Shown: positions 11,201 through 23,200 of the stretch, in pieces
Layout: the number at the start of each line of letters is the position of its first letter
Position numbering within the stretch: position 1 is the stretch's first letter
NCBI GenBank assembly: GCA_032158295.1
Contig: CM063255.1
Span: forward strand, 4,679,501-4,743,500
DNA from: Pycnopodia helianthoides
Lineage: Eukaryota > Echinodermata > Asteroidea > Forcipulatida > Asteriidae
Direction: 5' to 3'
DNA length: 64,000 nucleotides
Notes under the pieces: generated by a model
Databases searched by the model: none
What the model was told of the DNA's origin: nothing
Seen by the model: only the letters and a program-made list of their open reading frames with translations
Translations under genes and position numbers: made by a program

Positions 11201-14200
11201 TCTTTGTTCAACCCGAAATCATTTAAAAAATACACCAAGTCAGTTTCCCTTGTGGTTTATTATTTAATATCTGATATAAAAAGTCGCATCCCCTTAAGGT
11301 GATCCCCTGTCTGTATCGTTACCTGGGTGTGATCCCTGGCTACACGGCAGTTTGCGGTTGAATGGCTTCTGACTGGCACCCCCGAACAAAGATATTGACA
11401 AAATAGGGAGACCGCCAACATAGGGCTAGATAGCTCAGTTGGTAGAGCGCCGGCACGTTAAACCGGAGGTCGTTGGTTCAAATCCCGCTCTAGTCAATTT
11501 TTCTTTGTTCAACCCGAAATCATTTAAAAAATACACCAAGTCAGTTTACCTTGTGGTTTATTATTTGACATTTAAAAAATAAAAACAAAACAGAATCAGA
11601 TGTTGCAAACGCGCACACCAACCAAAATGACCAATGATAAAACTGATATTTTTTTTAAATTGATGGCCTCATGTTTCGACCCCAGCAGAGTTGGTCTCAC
11701 AGCCCTTGAGAAGGACCCTGCTCCGATCAAAACCAAAAACATGAGGCCAATAACAATTTCGGTGCATCCAAAAATCCAGCACAAGACAAAAAAAAAAACC
11801 GTCAAACTGGACACGGGGATAACATTTGGGCAAAAAAGTCTTGCTGTCATGACGATGCAGAGAGTCTCACTGTCACACTTCAAACAAGACTGACACACTT
11901 ATGATTCATCAAGTTCCCATTGGTCCTTTTCTCTTCTTCGTTCTACTTTGAACTAAAATCCCCCCCCCCCAAAAAGAAGGTCAATGGAAATCAAGCTTAA
12001 CAATTCCTGACAGATCGGCAACCAAATCCCTTCCCAAAGAAAAGAAAGAGAAAAAAAAAAAAAAAAACACAAGACTGGACATTTCCTTATGCTCCCTTGT
12101 GTACTGAGAACAAAACAAGAAAAGGAGAGAGTCTGAGAGTTTCCGCACCAAGGAAATTTCACGTCTTCCCAAAACGATCCTAGCCCCGGCCTCACATCAC
12201 AAAAAAGGGTTTCCTGCCAATAACGAGGTCCACACAGAATCACCGCTGGTTCAATTGTTGATAACAGGCCTTAGCTGACAGGGTCTTTAATTGCTTCAGG
12301 ATGGCCAGCACGATGGATGGATGAGTTAATGGATGAAGAATTATGGAAAGGTAAGTCAGATTTATGACTTGGCTGCAGTGTTCGAGCATTGTTTTGTTTT
12401 CTCTCCTCTTTGTTTTAATTTTTTTTTCTTCTTCTTTTTTTGGGGGGATGTAATATAAACCAGAGATTTGACAGTCTGAAAATATTTTGGTAGGGGCTGG
12501 GACTTTGGGGAATTGGGAAGCTGTTGTGATGGTCCTGCTTTGAGGTTGACCAGCACTTGGTTGAGACTGAGAGAGTGTGAGGTTTAGATAAAATAAAAAC
12601 AAGAGGTGTGTGGTCAAAGTGAAAACAACAGATGTACGGTCAGTGTGAACACAACAAGCAAAGCTGTCCATTAAACCCTTCTCTCCATCAAGGAGTGGTA
12701 CATTTTTTTTAAGACGGCTTCTTCTTTGGTAATTCAGCAATTATGGCCACTTTGGAATGAGCTTGAAGAAGTGCAAGAATTCAACAGACCAACTGACCAT
12801 AAAAACCCTTCTCTATCTCCATCCAGGAAATTTCTGTTTCTACATGGCCACTACAGAAGAAGCAATTGAAAATAACCTTGAAAAAGTCTAGAGAACAACA
12901 CTGATCATTTGACCATTAAACCCTTCTCTCCAGCCAGGAGTACATGGCAACATTTAAAAACAACTTCTGTTTCAACATGGCCACTTCAGAAGAAGCTTGA
13001 AAAAAAAAAACCTTGAAAAAGAACAACACTGATCATTTGACCATTAAACCCTTCCCTCCAGCCGGGAGTATACAAGAGTACAATTTTAAAACAACTTTTT
13101 TTCCCTGTAATTTAACATTTATTGCCCATTAAGGGATAAGTTTGATGAAATCTTATTACAGTAAAGTGTACTTACTTTCCACCATTGCAAATGCATTGAT
13201 GTAATCAAACGTGAGTATGGGGGATGGGAGGTCGCGTAGAAACTGCTTCAACAGACCGACGACATCGTTGATTCGTAAATCGTCAAATTTAAACTTCCCC
13301 TCGTAAAATGTGCTTTCGATTTCTTCCCTGAGTTGCTGTGTGAGAAAAATTACAACCAGAAATAAAAATTTGAATTAGTTTGACATAATATACTTGAGTT
13401 TTAAAAACCCAATATAGACCCTTTGCATGTGATGTCACACTCTCAAAAAGGAGGCAGATCATTGGACGATAGCTGTTCTCTGTGCGTAAAAACGTGCGCG
13501 TGACCTCAGCGTACCTGTAGCGTTTCGCGTTATGCAAGGGGAAGCTATTGATTTATATAGACCCCTTACAGAACACAGAACGCGCCTCCGAACAATGTGC
13601 GTAGTTTTGGGTGTCAACTCTCTTTTGTGCACGTTTGTATACGATTTTGACACCCAAAATGACACCCAGGATAGGCACATGTGAGTATGCTGCGCGTTGT
13701 GCAAGGGGTCTATATTCTACAACATTGGTAAGATTGAAAATATAAATGTTCACAGATTTGCACATAACGTACATGGCATAAAGATGGTCATGGTGGTAAA
13801 CTTCCCTTGAAATATTTTTTGGAAAATATAGTTTTTGGAAATGAGTAAAAAAATATTAGTCTTTATCACTGGTGATAAAATCCGATGTTTGAAAACAGTG
13901 AAAATATATAATGGGGTTTTTCACTATTTTCTCATGACTCCAAAGACCGATTGAGCTTAACATTACACAGATTTGTTATTTCATGTATATGTTAGGTCAC
14001 ACAAAGTGTGGATACTAGCCTTTGAAAATTACCAATGTTGTACATGTGCTTTAAAAGAAGAAAACCCTGAAAATTAAAAAAACTGCACCTGGCAAACCGG
14101 TACCTAGTGCTTTGCAATTAAATGGTTCTTTTAATTCAAACATAAATTATCTCCATATACCTGCAGAACAAAATAATGAGTGATAAGAAACACTACATAC

Positions 14201-17200
14201 AATGCGCTATGTAAATGTTCATTATTAGTAGGCCTCCAGTAATAATAAACAAATTAATTAACGAAATAAAAACTTCATTTCAAAAATATCTGGATATTGA
14301 AGAGCAGCAGAAAATTTCACAGCATTCCTGATAGTATAAAAGACTCAAATTATTTCATTTACCCCCCCCATTTTTTTATTTTAATAATCATAAAATAAAA
14401 TAAATCAATCAAACAGTACAAATAAATGGATACATATAAATAATAAAAAAAGTTATTTAATAAAAAAGAATAAAATAAATAAATAAATAAATAAACAAAT
14501 AATTTAAATAATAGAATTTAAATAATAAAAATAGTTAATCCAAAAAATTCATGTAAACAAGATACAGAAGTTCAATCAATAAAAATATATATAAAAAAAT
14601 CAACAAATAAAATTAATCAATATATTAAAGAAAAACAGGACAAAGTGCCTCAAAACCACACACACACAAAAAAGATTTACAAAAAGTGCCTCTGAACCAA
14701 CAACAACAAAAAAACCTCAAAAAACTAATTTGAACAAATAAAAAGAAGTTCCTTAATCATAATCCACTTTGGATGTATCACATGGTAGTGGTTCATTACG
14801 GGTCCAGCCGTCGATTTCACCAAACTCTTCCTAACTTAGGATTAATCTTAGGACTTAGGACGAGTTAAGTTCCATATCCATAGACGTTGGGACACATTGA
14901 ACCCATCCTAAGTTAGGACGAGTTACTCATCCTAACTTGAGATAGGATTAATCCTAGCGCTTCGTGAAATCGGCTGCAGGCCTGGAATTTCATCTTTGAG
15001 AGGGCAAGACCATTTCCATTTTACAAAGGGCATTACCTTTGAAAAATCTTAAAGTCTATGGGCGACTTTTGAAGGGGCACCAAGGCCAAGAGCAGGGCAA
15101 CGGAGGCCATGGCCTCCGTGTAATTCCAGGGTCCAATTTCATAGAGCTGCTTAAGCAGACCATTTCGCTTACAAAATGTTGTGCTAGGCAAAAATTGGCA
15201 GGATACCGGTCAGAAATGGTGCATATGACATGGCATTTTGGCTGGTAACTTGATTCTGGTAAGCATAATTTTGTTGTGCTTAGCTATTTTGTGTGCTTAA
15301 ACAGCTCTATGAAATTGGGCCCAGGCCTGCACACGGGTCACACCAAGTCACCAAGAAACCAAAAAACGAGGACAATATTTTGAAGACGTTTTAGGGTAAA
15401 TTAGTAATTCATCAAATCACCGCTGACAGATCCTTGCCACTTCTCATAAGAAAGAGACAGGATTCAACCGGAATAAACAGCCGAGGAAGAAAGTGCAACG
15501 AGTCACGGGCTGATTTTGTAAACGTGATTCGCACAGTCCTTAAATTCGAAACATCCTGTCGGAGCCGAACGACCACAAGACAGGCCAACGCATGTCACAA
15601 TTCATTAATGATCTCCAAACCGCAATCGTTGTGTTCTGCGACAAATGCTCCATAACAGGAACTTTCTTGATTAATTATTTACACCCACACTAAACTGTAT
15701 CCCCATCAAGATCAGTTCTCTGGGAGAATCCCAAGGCCAGTACAACTCGATACGCTGTTTGAGGTTCGGGGACAATTTATCATTATTATTTATGTTTTGG
15801 CGATGAAACCAAGGATGCCTCATAAGTGAACTTGATCACCCTAGCTCGCAAGCCCGAGGAAAACCTGTAAACAAGGGTGCTTGCTTTGTGAACCAGAAAC
15901 ACCGGGGTTAACCCCTACTCTTATGCAATAAGTGCTCTGGATTATTTTAAGTGCATTACATATCCTAGTGTATGGAACCTACGGGTTAAAAGTCCCATCC
16001 GAAGGACAAACCAACAATGGTAAAGTATCTTGCTCAAGGACACAACTGCCACGACTGGGACTCGAACCCACACTCTACTGATCATAAACACCAGAGCTTG
16101 AGTCTGGTGCTCTTAACCACTTAGTCACGGCACACAACAAATCATAACATTTAAAATGCAAAAATATCAGAGTAGGGGTGAATTAGAACAGGTGGGGGGG
16201 GGGGGGGGGAGAGAAATCCTTGCGTTTGCTAGACTCCCATCAACACTTAGTCCAACATAATCAAAGAAAACATGCGGGTGGATTTCGACGGGTTTGGATG
16301 GTTTTTGTTGTTGAACTCTAGCTGTGGTTTTGTACTTGCCTACTGTTGTCTTGAGTAGAGTCTAACCTTAAAAATAAATCCCTTTATCTTGGATTCATCA
16401 CCGTTTGACATATAATTTTTTTCTTTTTCTTTGATGGTTGTCGTTGTTCACTTAAACTATGAACTTGATCTTTTTCCCGTTTAACCATTGTCACTTTTTA
16501 CTAGTACTGTTTTGAAAAGGGCTCTTTACAAAGTGTACAGTGTGCTGAAATAGTTGTATGAGGTGCACTTAAAACAACAAATGATTAGATATTGCAGTCA
16601 AAATGATTTATATGTAATTTTCAGCATCCGACTCACAATTTCCTATCAAAGGCCGCTGTACTTTTCAAAATCTGAAGCACTTAAGTAAGAAAACAAAAAA
16701 AAACCTGAGCAAACTTCCACCTTACATTTTTGAGAAAGTTGTGAAATTTTAGTCCCTGAAGACAAACCTGAGAATTCATCACATCCTGGTTTAACATCCT
16801 AACAATTAATTAAGACTCCTACAACTGTTCAGTTAAAGGGGCATTCTCCTAACACAACAACAAACAGCTCCCTCTATTCCAGATTCAGGGTGATGTGAGA
16901 GTCGTTCCTGAAGGAAAAAAAAGGTCTGGACAAGCTGGACTAAGGTTCTATATTTAAGGAGGTCTTAAAGGTATTGTACACTTTTGGTAACAGCTCAAAA
17001 TCAGTGTCCACATTTTGTGTGATTCAACATATGCATGAACAAACAAACCTGTGAAAGTTTGAGCTCAATTGGTCATCGGGGTCACGAGAAAATAGTGAAA
17101 AGAGATCTTATGTTTTTTCTGTTTTTTTCAAATTATCGCGCGCGATAATTACTATTGTTTTACTCGTTTCTCAGAAACGATAGCATTTTAGGCAGAAATA

Positions 17201-20200
17201 TTTTAAGGAACCCTTTCTACCATTACTTACTTTAAATCATGTAAGTTATGTGTGAATCTGTGAACATTGTGTTTTTCGATCTTACCAATAGTGTACAGGC
17301 CCTTTAAGAACCACACACATGTAGCTTACAAATACCATAATATTTTCGATGAGAAGTGGTGATTATGAAAAGAATCAGGGGTGACGAGAGACTAGACCTT
17401 GCAAATAATTTGGTTTTACCCTTACACCGATGTGTATTAAGCACTGTATACTCAGTACTTTCCCGAGCTCTGTGAAAAAAATCCACAGGCAAATCACTCA
17501 GGTGGGATTCGAACCCACGACCTTGCAAGACATCCTTTCTTCTAGACCAGTCCTTTGCGATTAAAAGAACTGTTAGCCTCGTAACACCCATTTTAACAAA
17601 CTCTTGCTGTACCCCTGTACCTAGTTACGCCCGCAGTCCAAACCATAAACCACATTTATTCCTGCCACTGAACCAGGCACTCTTAAAAAGACACCTCTTC
17701 ACCTAGACCAGAATTCCAACATTACATTTTTGCTGGGTACCCCTGTACCCAGTTACGCCCACAGCACAAATCAAGAACATACCTTTATTCTTGCCGTTGA
17801 ACCAGGCACTCTTAAGACACCTTCTTCATCTAGACCGTTTTCTTCTAAGTACCCGATAATCTACAGTAAAAAAAGAAACAAATTGCAAAATGATTGCATA
17901 ATAATATTTTAATTTCTATATTTTTTCATGAAAATAAGACAACACATACATGTAACAGACCTTACGCACATTCAAACATTTTTGTGATCCTTGGGTTGGA
18001 TTCCCAGGTTCATTGATCTAACGCGGAAGGAAACCAAATTTAGCACTGGTAACGGACCCAACCTTTGAGTCTGCAGTAGACTTGCAAAATCTTAGTTGCT
18101 GTTTTCTCAAATAATATCTTGTGGCCTACAACTCCTGTTGGAACTCCACAAAATCAATTTGTGACACTTTCGGAAAATCTATAAAATAAGAGTAAGACTG
18201 AAGTTCCCACAACCAATAAACCGTCACTATGCTGTATACATGTACTTGTAGTTCCCTATTCGCGATGGTAATCACATCTACTGGTACTTGTAGTTCCCTA
18301 TTCGCAATGGTAATCACATCTACTGGTACTTGTAGTTCCCTATTCGCAATGGTAATCACATCTACTGGTACTTGTAGTTCCCTATTTGCAATGGTAATCA
18401 CATCGACTGGTCTTCTCTAGATGTGCCCTCGCATGTCATGGTGAAACAAAACATAAATTGTCTGTTTTGCATAAATTAGTATTAAAAGTGATGTTATGAG
18501 TGACAGATTGCCCGAGAGAGTCACTCCTTCACCAAATCTATGCAAAACAATAACTGCCTGCACACTGCCAGGCAAATTTCAGTAGAGGGCGGTCTAGAGG
18601 CTAACAAAGTGCAAGGGCCCAATACAAAGGCTCCAGACTAACTTGACCCTTCCAGCCTCGGTTTGGGATACATGGATTTGAATGGGGCAAAATCGAGATG
18701 GCTGTCTCCAAAATATTGAAAAGCCTACATGGCAACGTTGTACCCTACCGCTAACTCTGACATCTCAAGTGGAAATAACAAATTAATGCTGAGAGTTACA
18801 CATGAGATATGTCAAGTCAGAATTAGAATAAGTGAAATGTTTTTTCGCCCATCGCATGCCAAAGGCACGATCACTGCACTTTTCCTTCTTCTAATTCTCG
18901 TTCGCACAGGACCCATTTCGAGCTGAGCCTATATTTCATAAATCTGTCATAAACCATCAATTAGGTATCCGATCTGGAGCCAATATAAAACGAAGACGAC
19001 GATCTTGAAAAAGGGGAAGGCACAACTTTTGATTGGGAAGTAATTTGTTTTATTCTAATCCTCTAGTTTTCAGCAAGACCCAGTATTTCCCAACTGGGGG
19101 TGGGGGGAAGGGGGGAAGAAGGGGGGGGGAAGAGAGCAAAATAAAACACCACTGCCATAAATAATCAGTATTATAATTCTGAAGTCAACATCGCACAAGA
19201 CCATATATCTAGAAGGAAATCAACAAGCTTAGATTTTGATCCAAGGGCAACAGCTTAGATTTTTGAAGGCTTACTTTTGTCGTTTCAGAGCACGAAATTT
19301 GCTTGACGAGAAAAAAACTACCTTGCACTTTGCTTCTCCAACAAATACAAGGTCGAAAGGTCATTAAGTCAATTCAAAATAATGTGGGGTATGGAAAAAG
19401 ATGTCAGTTTTTGTCCCCCCAAATTTGAACCTGAGAAACGTTTCTGTCAGCAAGGTTTCTCAGATTCTTTAAGTATCTATTAGGGATAATTCTTTATGCA
19501 TGGACATATTCGCTGGGGATTTTGGCGATATTTCAAAAACGCGACCACCTTTTGAAATGAAATTTTCACAGGTTAGTTTTATTGTATATAACTACATTTA
19601 CATGTATATAGGATTAAAACAATCAAACGGTCCCCCAAACCAAAGGTATACTTTGCCTTTAACAAGATCAAAGTGCTTCACAGCGAACCTTAGAACGCTA
19701 GCAGTGGCTAAACAGAAGTAGAAACGAGGAAGGTTCTAAGAAGTTTTTTGAAATGTAAGAATTGACAAGAGTCTTTGATGTGAACAGCGTGTTTGTTCCA
19801 TTCCCTAAGGCCGATACTACAAGATGTTATGTTAACACGTAAACGGCGCGTATCAGATGGGGCGCGTTTTTCGGTCATTGCCCAGTGATTAAAGGAACAT
19901 TACAGAATTGGTAAGAAAAAAACTTGTAAAATATACTTTTTGATCACAGATTTACATAAAACTTACACGGTCTAATGATGATGATAGGAGAAAACATCCC
20001 TTAAAATATTTCTGTCTGAAATGCCATATTTGATGAGAAATGAATAAACTAATGATTTCATATGATTTCATGCAAATGTGTAATCGGTATTTTACTATTT
20101 TCTCGTGACCCAGATGGCCGATCGATCCCAAACTTCTACAGGTTTGTCAATTTATGTATATGGTATAAGGCCCTCGTGGCTTCGCCACTCGCGTGCGTAG

Positions 20201-23200
20201 TCTCCCATTTCAGTCGCTTGGGATCGCAGCTCCAAGACACGAAGGCCTTGACAAAAGGCTACCATGGAGACCGAATCGAACACAAAAAAGGTTAGACTAA
20301 AAGGAAATATGAAGATCCATGACAATACCTTTTGTAATACAAGGGGCGTGTCTGTATCTGGCCTCCAGAGTCTATCATTCTCCACCAGAGTAGTCAGCGG
20401 GACGCCAAAAATACCTGAATCTACAAAGAGAGAGGATGAATATTTCATTATTATAGGGCAACTCAAAGTGCTCAATATTTTTTCGACAAGTTGTGCGGAG
20501 CTATGTTCGAAATGTATAACCCATTTATTTACACAGCACCGTGAAACGGTTTACAAGGTGCTGTGGCACAATCTGCAGCAGACCATACCAGAAAACTTCA
20601 GGGTGAACCCCTTCCTCTTAACGACAAGTGTACTGGGTTCTTTTAAACGCATTACATAACACACAGGACCAACAGCTTTACGTCCCATCCGAAGGATGCA
20701 GCAATAACGGTTAAGTGTCTTGCTTAAGGACACAAGTGTCACGACCGGGACTCGAACCCACACTCTGCTGAACAGAAACACCAGAGCTTGAGTCCGGTGC
20801 TCTTATCTGCTCGGCCACAACACGCCATGTACATGACTTACATGTTTTAAGAGGAAGTTATCAAGTCAAAGTAGAGTGGTATCTAGGAATCCAGGGCCCG
20901 ATTGCACAAAACACTAAGATTCATTTTAAGATGACATTCACACTTTGCTCATCAGCAATTATCATTGATACACATCTTAAGATCAATCTTAACTCTATGT
21001 GAAATCTATGCGGCGAGTCGTGGCCGAGTGGTCTATTTCACCGGACCCAACCTCTGGTGTCATCAGCAGCAGAGTGTGGATTCGAGTCCCGGTCATGACA
21101 CTTGTGCCCTTGGGCAAGGCACTTAACCATAATTGCTTCGTAAAAAGTTGGGAAGGTAGTGCACTCTGCTCTACAAGCCAGGCTTCTAGTGGATGATACC
21201 CATGCCTACCTCCTTGTAACCCTGTTTCAGCCCCAGGAGTAGGTGGCAACGTGCCTCTGGTGTCAGTTGATTTGGGTCTACAGCCAAAATCAGTGAAGTG
21301 TAGCCTTCACCTTGAAGTGGCCATTCGGCCTTGTGAGTTAGGCGATATCTCATAAAAAAAATATATTAAAAAAACCACTGGTACATTAAAAGGCAAGGGG
21401 AGACTAATAAAAAGAAGGATAATAAACACCTTTGTATCTCCTCCGACTTGATTTACGGACCGGCTGGAAGGTGAGACCGAGACGATCAAACATGGCGGTC
21501 AGCTCAATCAGTGCGATCTGCCGGACCCTGTCAATGTCTTTGGGCGACAGGAAGTGGACAGGGGTAATACCCAGCCTGTCTCGGGCAATGGTGATATTCT
21601 AGAAGAAGAAAATCAAGACAATTGCAAATTTATCAAATAAATCATAATAGTAACAATGTTGACTCTTATATACCGCACTTCAGAAGCAAAAAGATAAACA
21701 TTGTGTGTATAGCATTTTGCTTTTCACGGGAAACTGTTTACTGTCAAGAATCCAGAAAACTAATGTACATGTAGGTAATGGTCTCCTCTTAACGTCATTC
21801 CTAAACTTTCATGGTGTTACACTGTAGACTTTTTTCACAGACTTTAAAACACCCCCACAAATGGAATTACACTAGAGGCTTACATGTAGACATAGTGTTA
21901 GCCAGAGGCGGTGTCTGGGTGTCTTTTGGACGCCCTGTTTTAAATTGGGACACCCTGTTTTATCTGTCGTTTACATGTAAATGTATTGTTAAGTGAACAA
22001 TTTGGACACCCAGTTTTTAATGTAAGTAAGGCTCTCCTCTTGACGTTATTCCTGAACTTCCATGGTGATAGAGTGAAGGTTACTTTCACAGACATTAACC
22101 CTTTAGAGACCATAGCGGCTGCAAGTGGCTTGTTCTGAACTGCACGTAGCGGTCGCAAACGGCCGCAAGATTTGACCAACTTCCTCTGAAACAAGAGGGT
22201 CGAAGATAAGGTATCAGATGGAATTGACATTTTCCAACGCTTCCCATGTTAGCATAGAATCTACAACTCTAAATCAAAACCATATATTTTGTGTTTCTTA
22301 ATAATTTTCCTGACATTTTAATATAGAATCTACAACTCAAAATCAAAACCATATATTTTGTGTTTCTTAATAATTTTCCTGACATTTTCCCTGAAAATAA
22401 CGGGGCAAAAACTCAACAAGATTAGCAATGTCTGGGCGTATGGTGATGATTATACAGTACATGTGTACTAAAGGGTTAAAGTCTGTGAAAAAAAACCTTC
22501 ACTCTATCACCATAGGAGAGCATCACTTACATTAAAAACTGGGCGTCAAAATTGTTCACTTACAGTATCATTTACATGTAAACGACAGATAAAACCGGGT
22601 GTCCAACTTTTAAAAAACGGGGTGTCCAAAAGGGTTCAGGTTAAAAATAAAAACTAGAAACAATTTGGCATTCTCTCTTTCAATTCTCCCTCGGCAAAGT
22701 TCAATCTCCCTATTCGTCACTCACTCCCCAATTGAAAGCATCCTCAATCCGCCGTCTGATAAACTAGTTAGCGCCGGCACACACCGCTGTCGAAAAAAAA
22801 AAAAAAAAAAACCCAGACCACGTCATTCCCCGGGAGATTTGGTCACATCTCCGATGATCGGCAAGACGGGATAAAAAAAAAACCACCCTCCTGTGTCAGT
22901 GGGGAATAAAATGGAATGTTGCTGGGGTCTATTTCCAGACCGAGCCCTAAACACTGCGAATAAAAAAAACGTCTTGCATCTTTCTTCCCTCTTTGTGTTT
23001 TGCATCCCCCCCGTCTCCCCCCCCCCCCACCACCCCACACACCACTCAATCTTTCCAAATTGCTAACGGTAATTCATGAGTTCCGTATCCCCATTTTGGA
23101 GATGCATGTTGCCCATATATGGTCGTTCCTGGTGTTGCAGGGGGGCTTGTTGGAGTGAAGTGTAGCAAAGTCATTCAAAAACAACCCGACGTCACGGTCT

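Larger units (their letters stand above)
10934..11537 (+). repeat. Two near-identical 302-bp tandem copies containing a tRNA-like block
   Basis: The text from CAAGTCAGTTTCCCTTGTGG at 10934 repeats at 11236, and a partial third copy starts at 11538 with one visible change (TTTACC for TTTCCC). The first two copies are almost identical, including the 3' flank ATACACCAAGTCAG, so the duplication is recent or was homogenised. Each unit holds one tRNA-like block. Confidence 0.95.

Noticed and set aside
11124..11499. Two functional tRNA-Asn genes
   Set aside because: Anticodon and T stems have mismatches and the block always sits in the same longer repeat, so a SINE head is the better reading.
12240..12740. 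166-codon open frame on the minus strand
   Set aside because: Contains lysine runs from poly-pyrimidine tracts and overlaps the start of the 120-bp array; no similarity recognised.
18126..18420. Repetitive coding sequence (TSTGTCSSLFAMVI units)
   Set aside because: A 42-bp minisatellite open on both strands with no splice or start context.
20551..20781. Protein-like frame with VGPVCYVMRLKEPSTL
   Set aside because: The same text appears in other copies of the tRNA-derived SINE (for example 59341-59400 region), so it is repeat translation.
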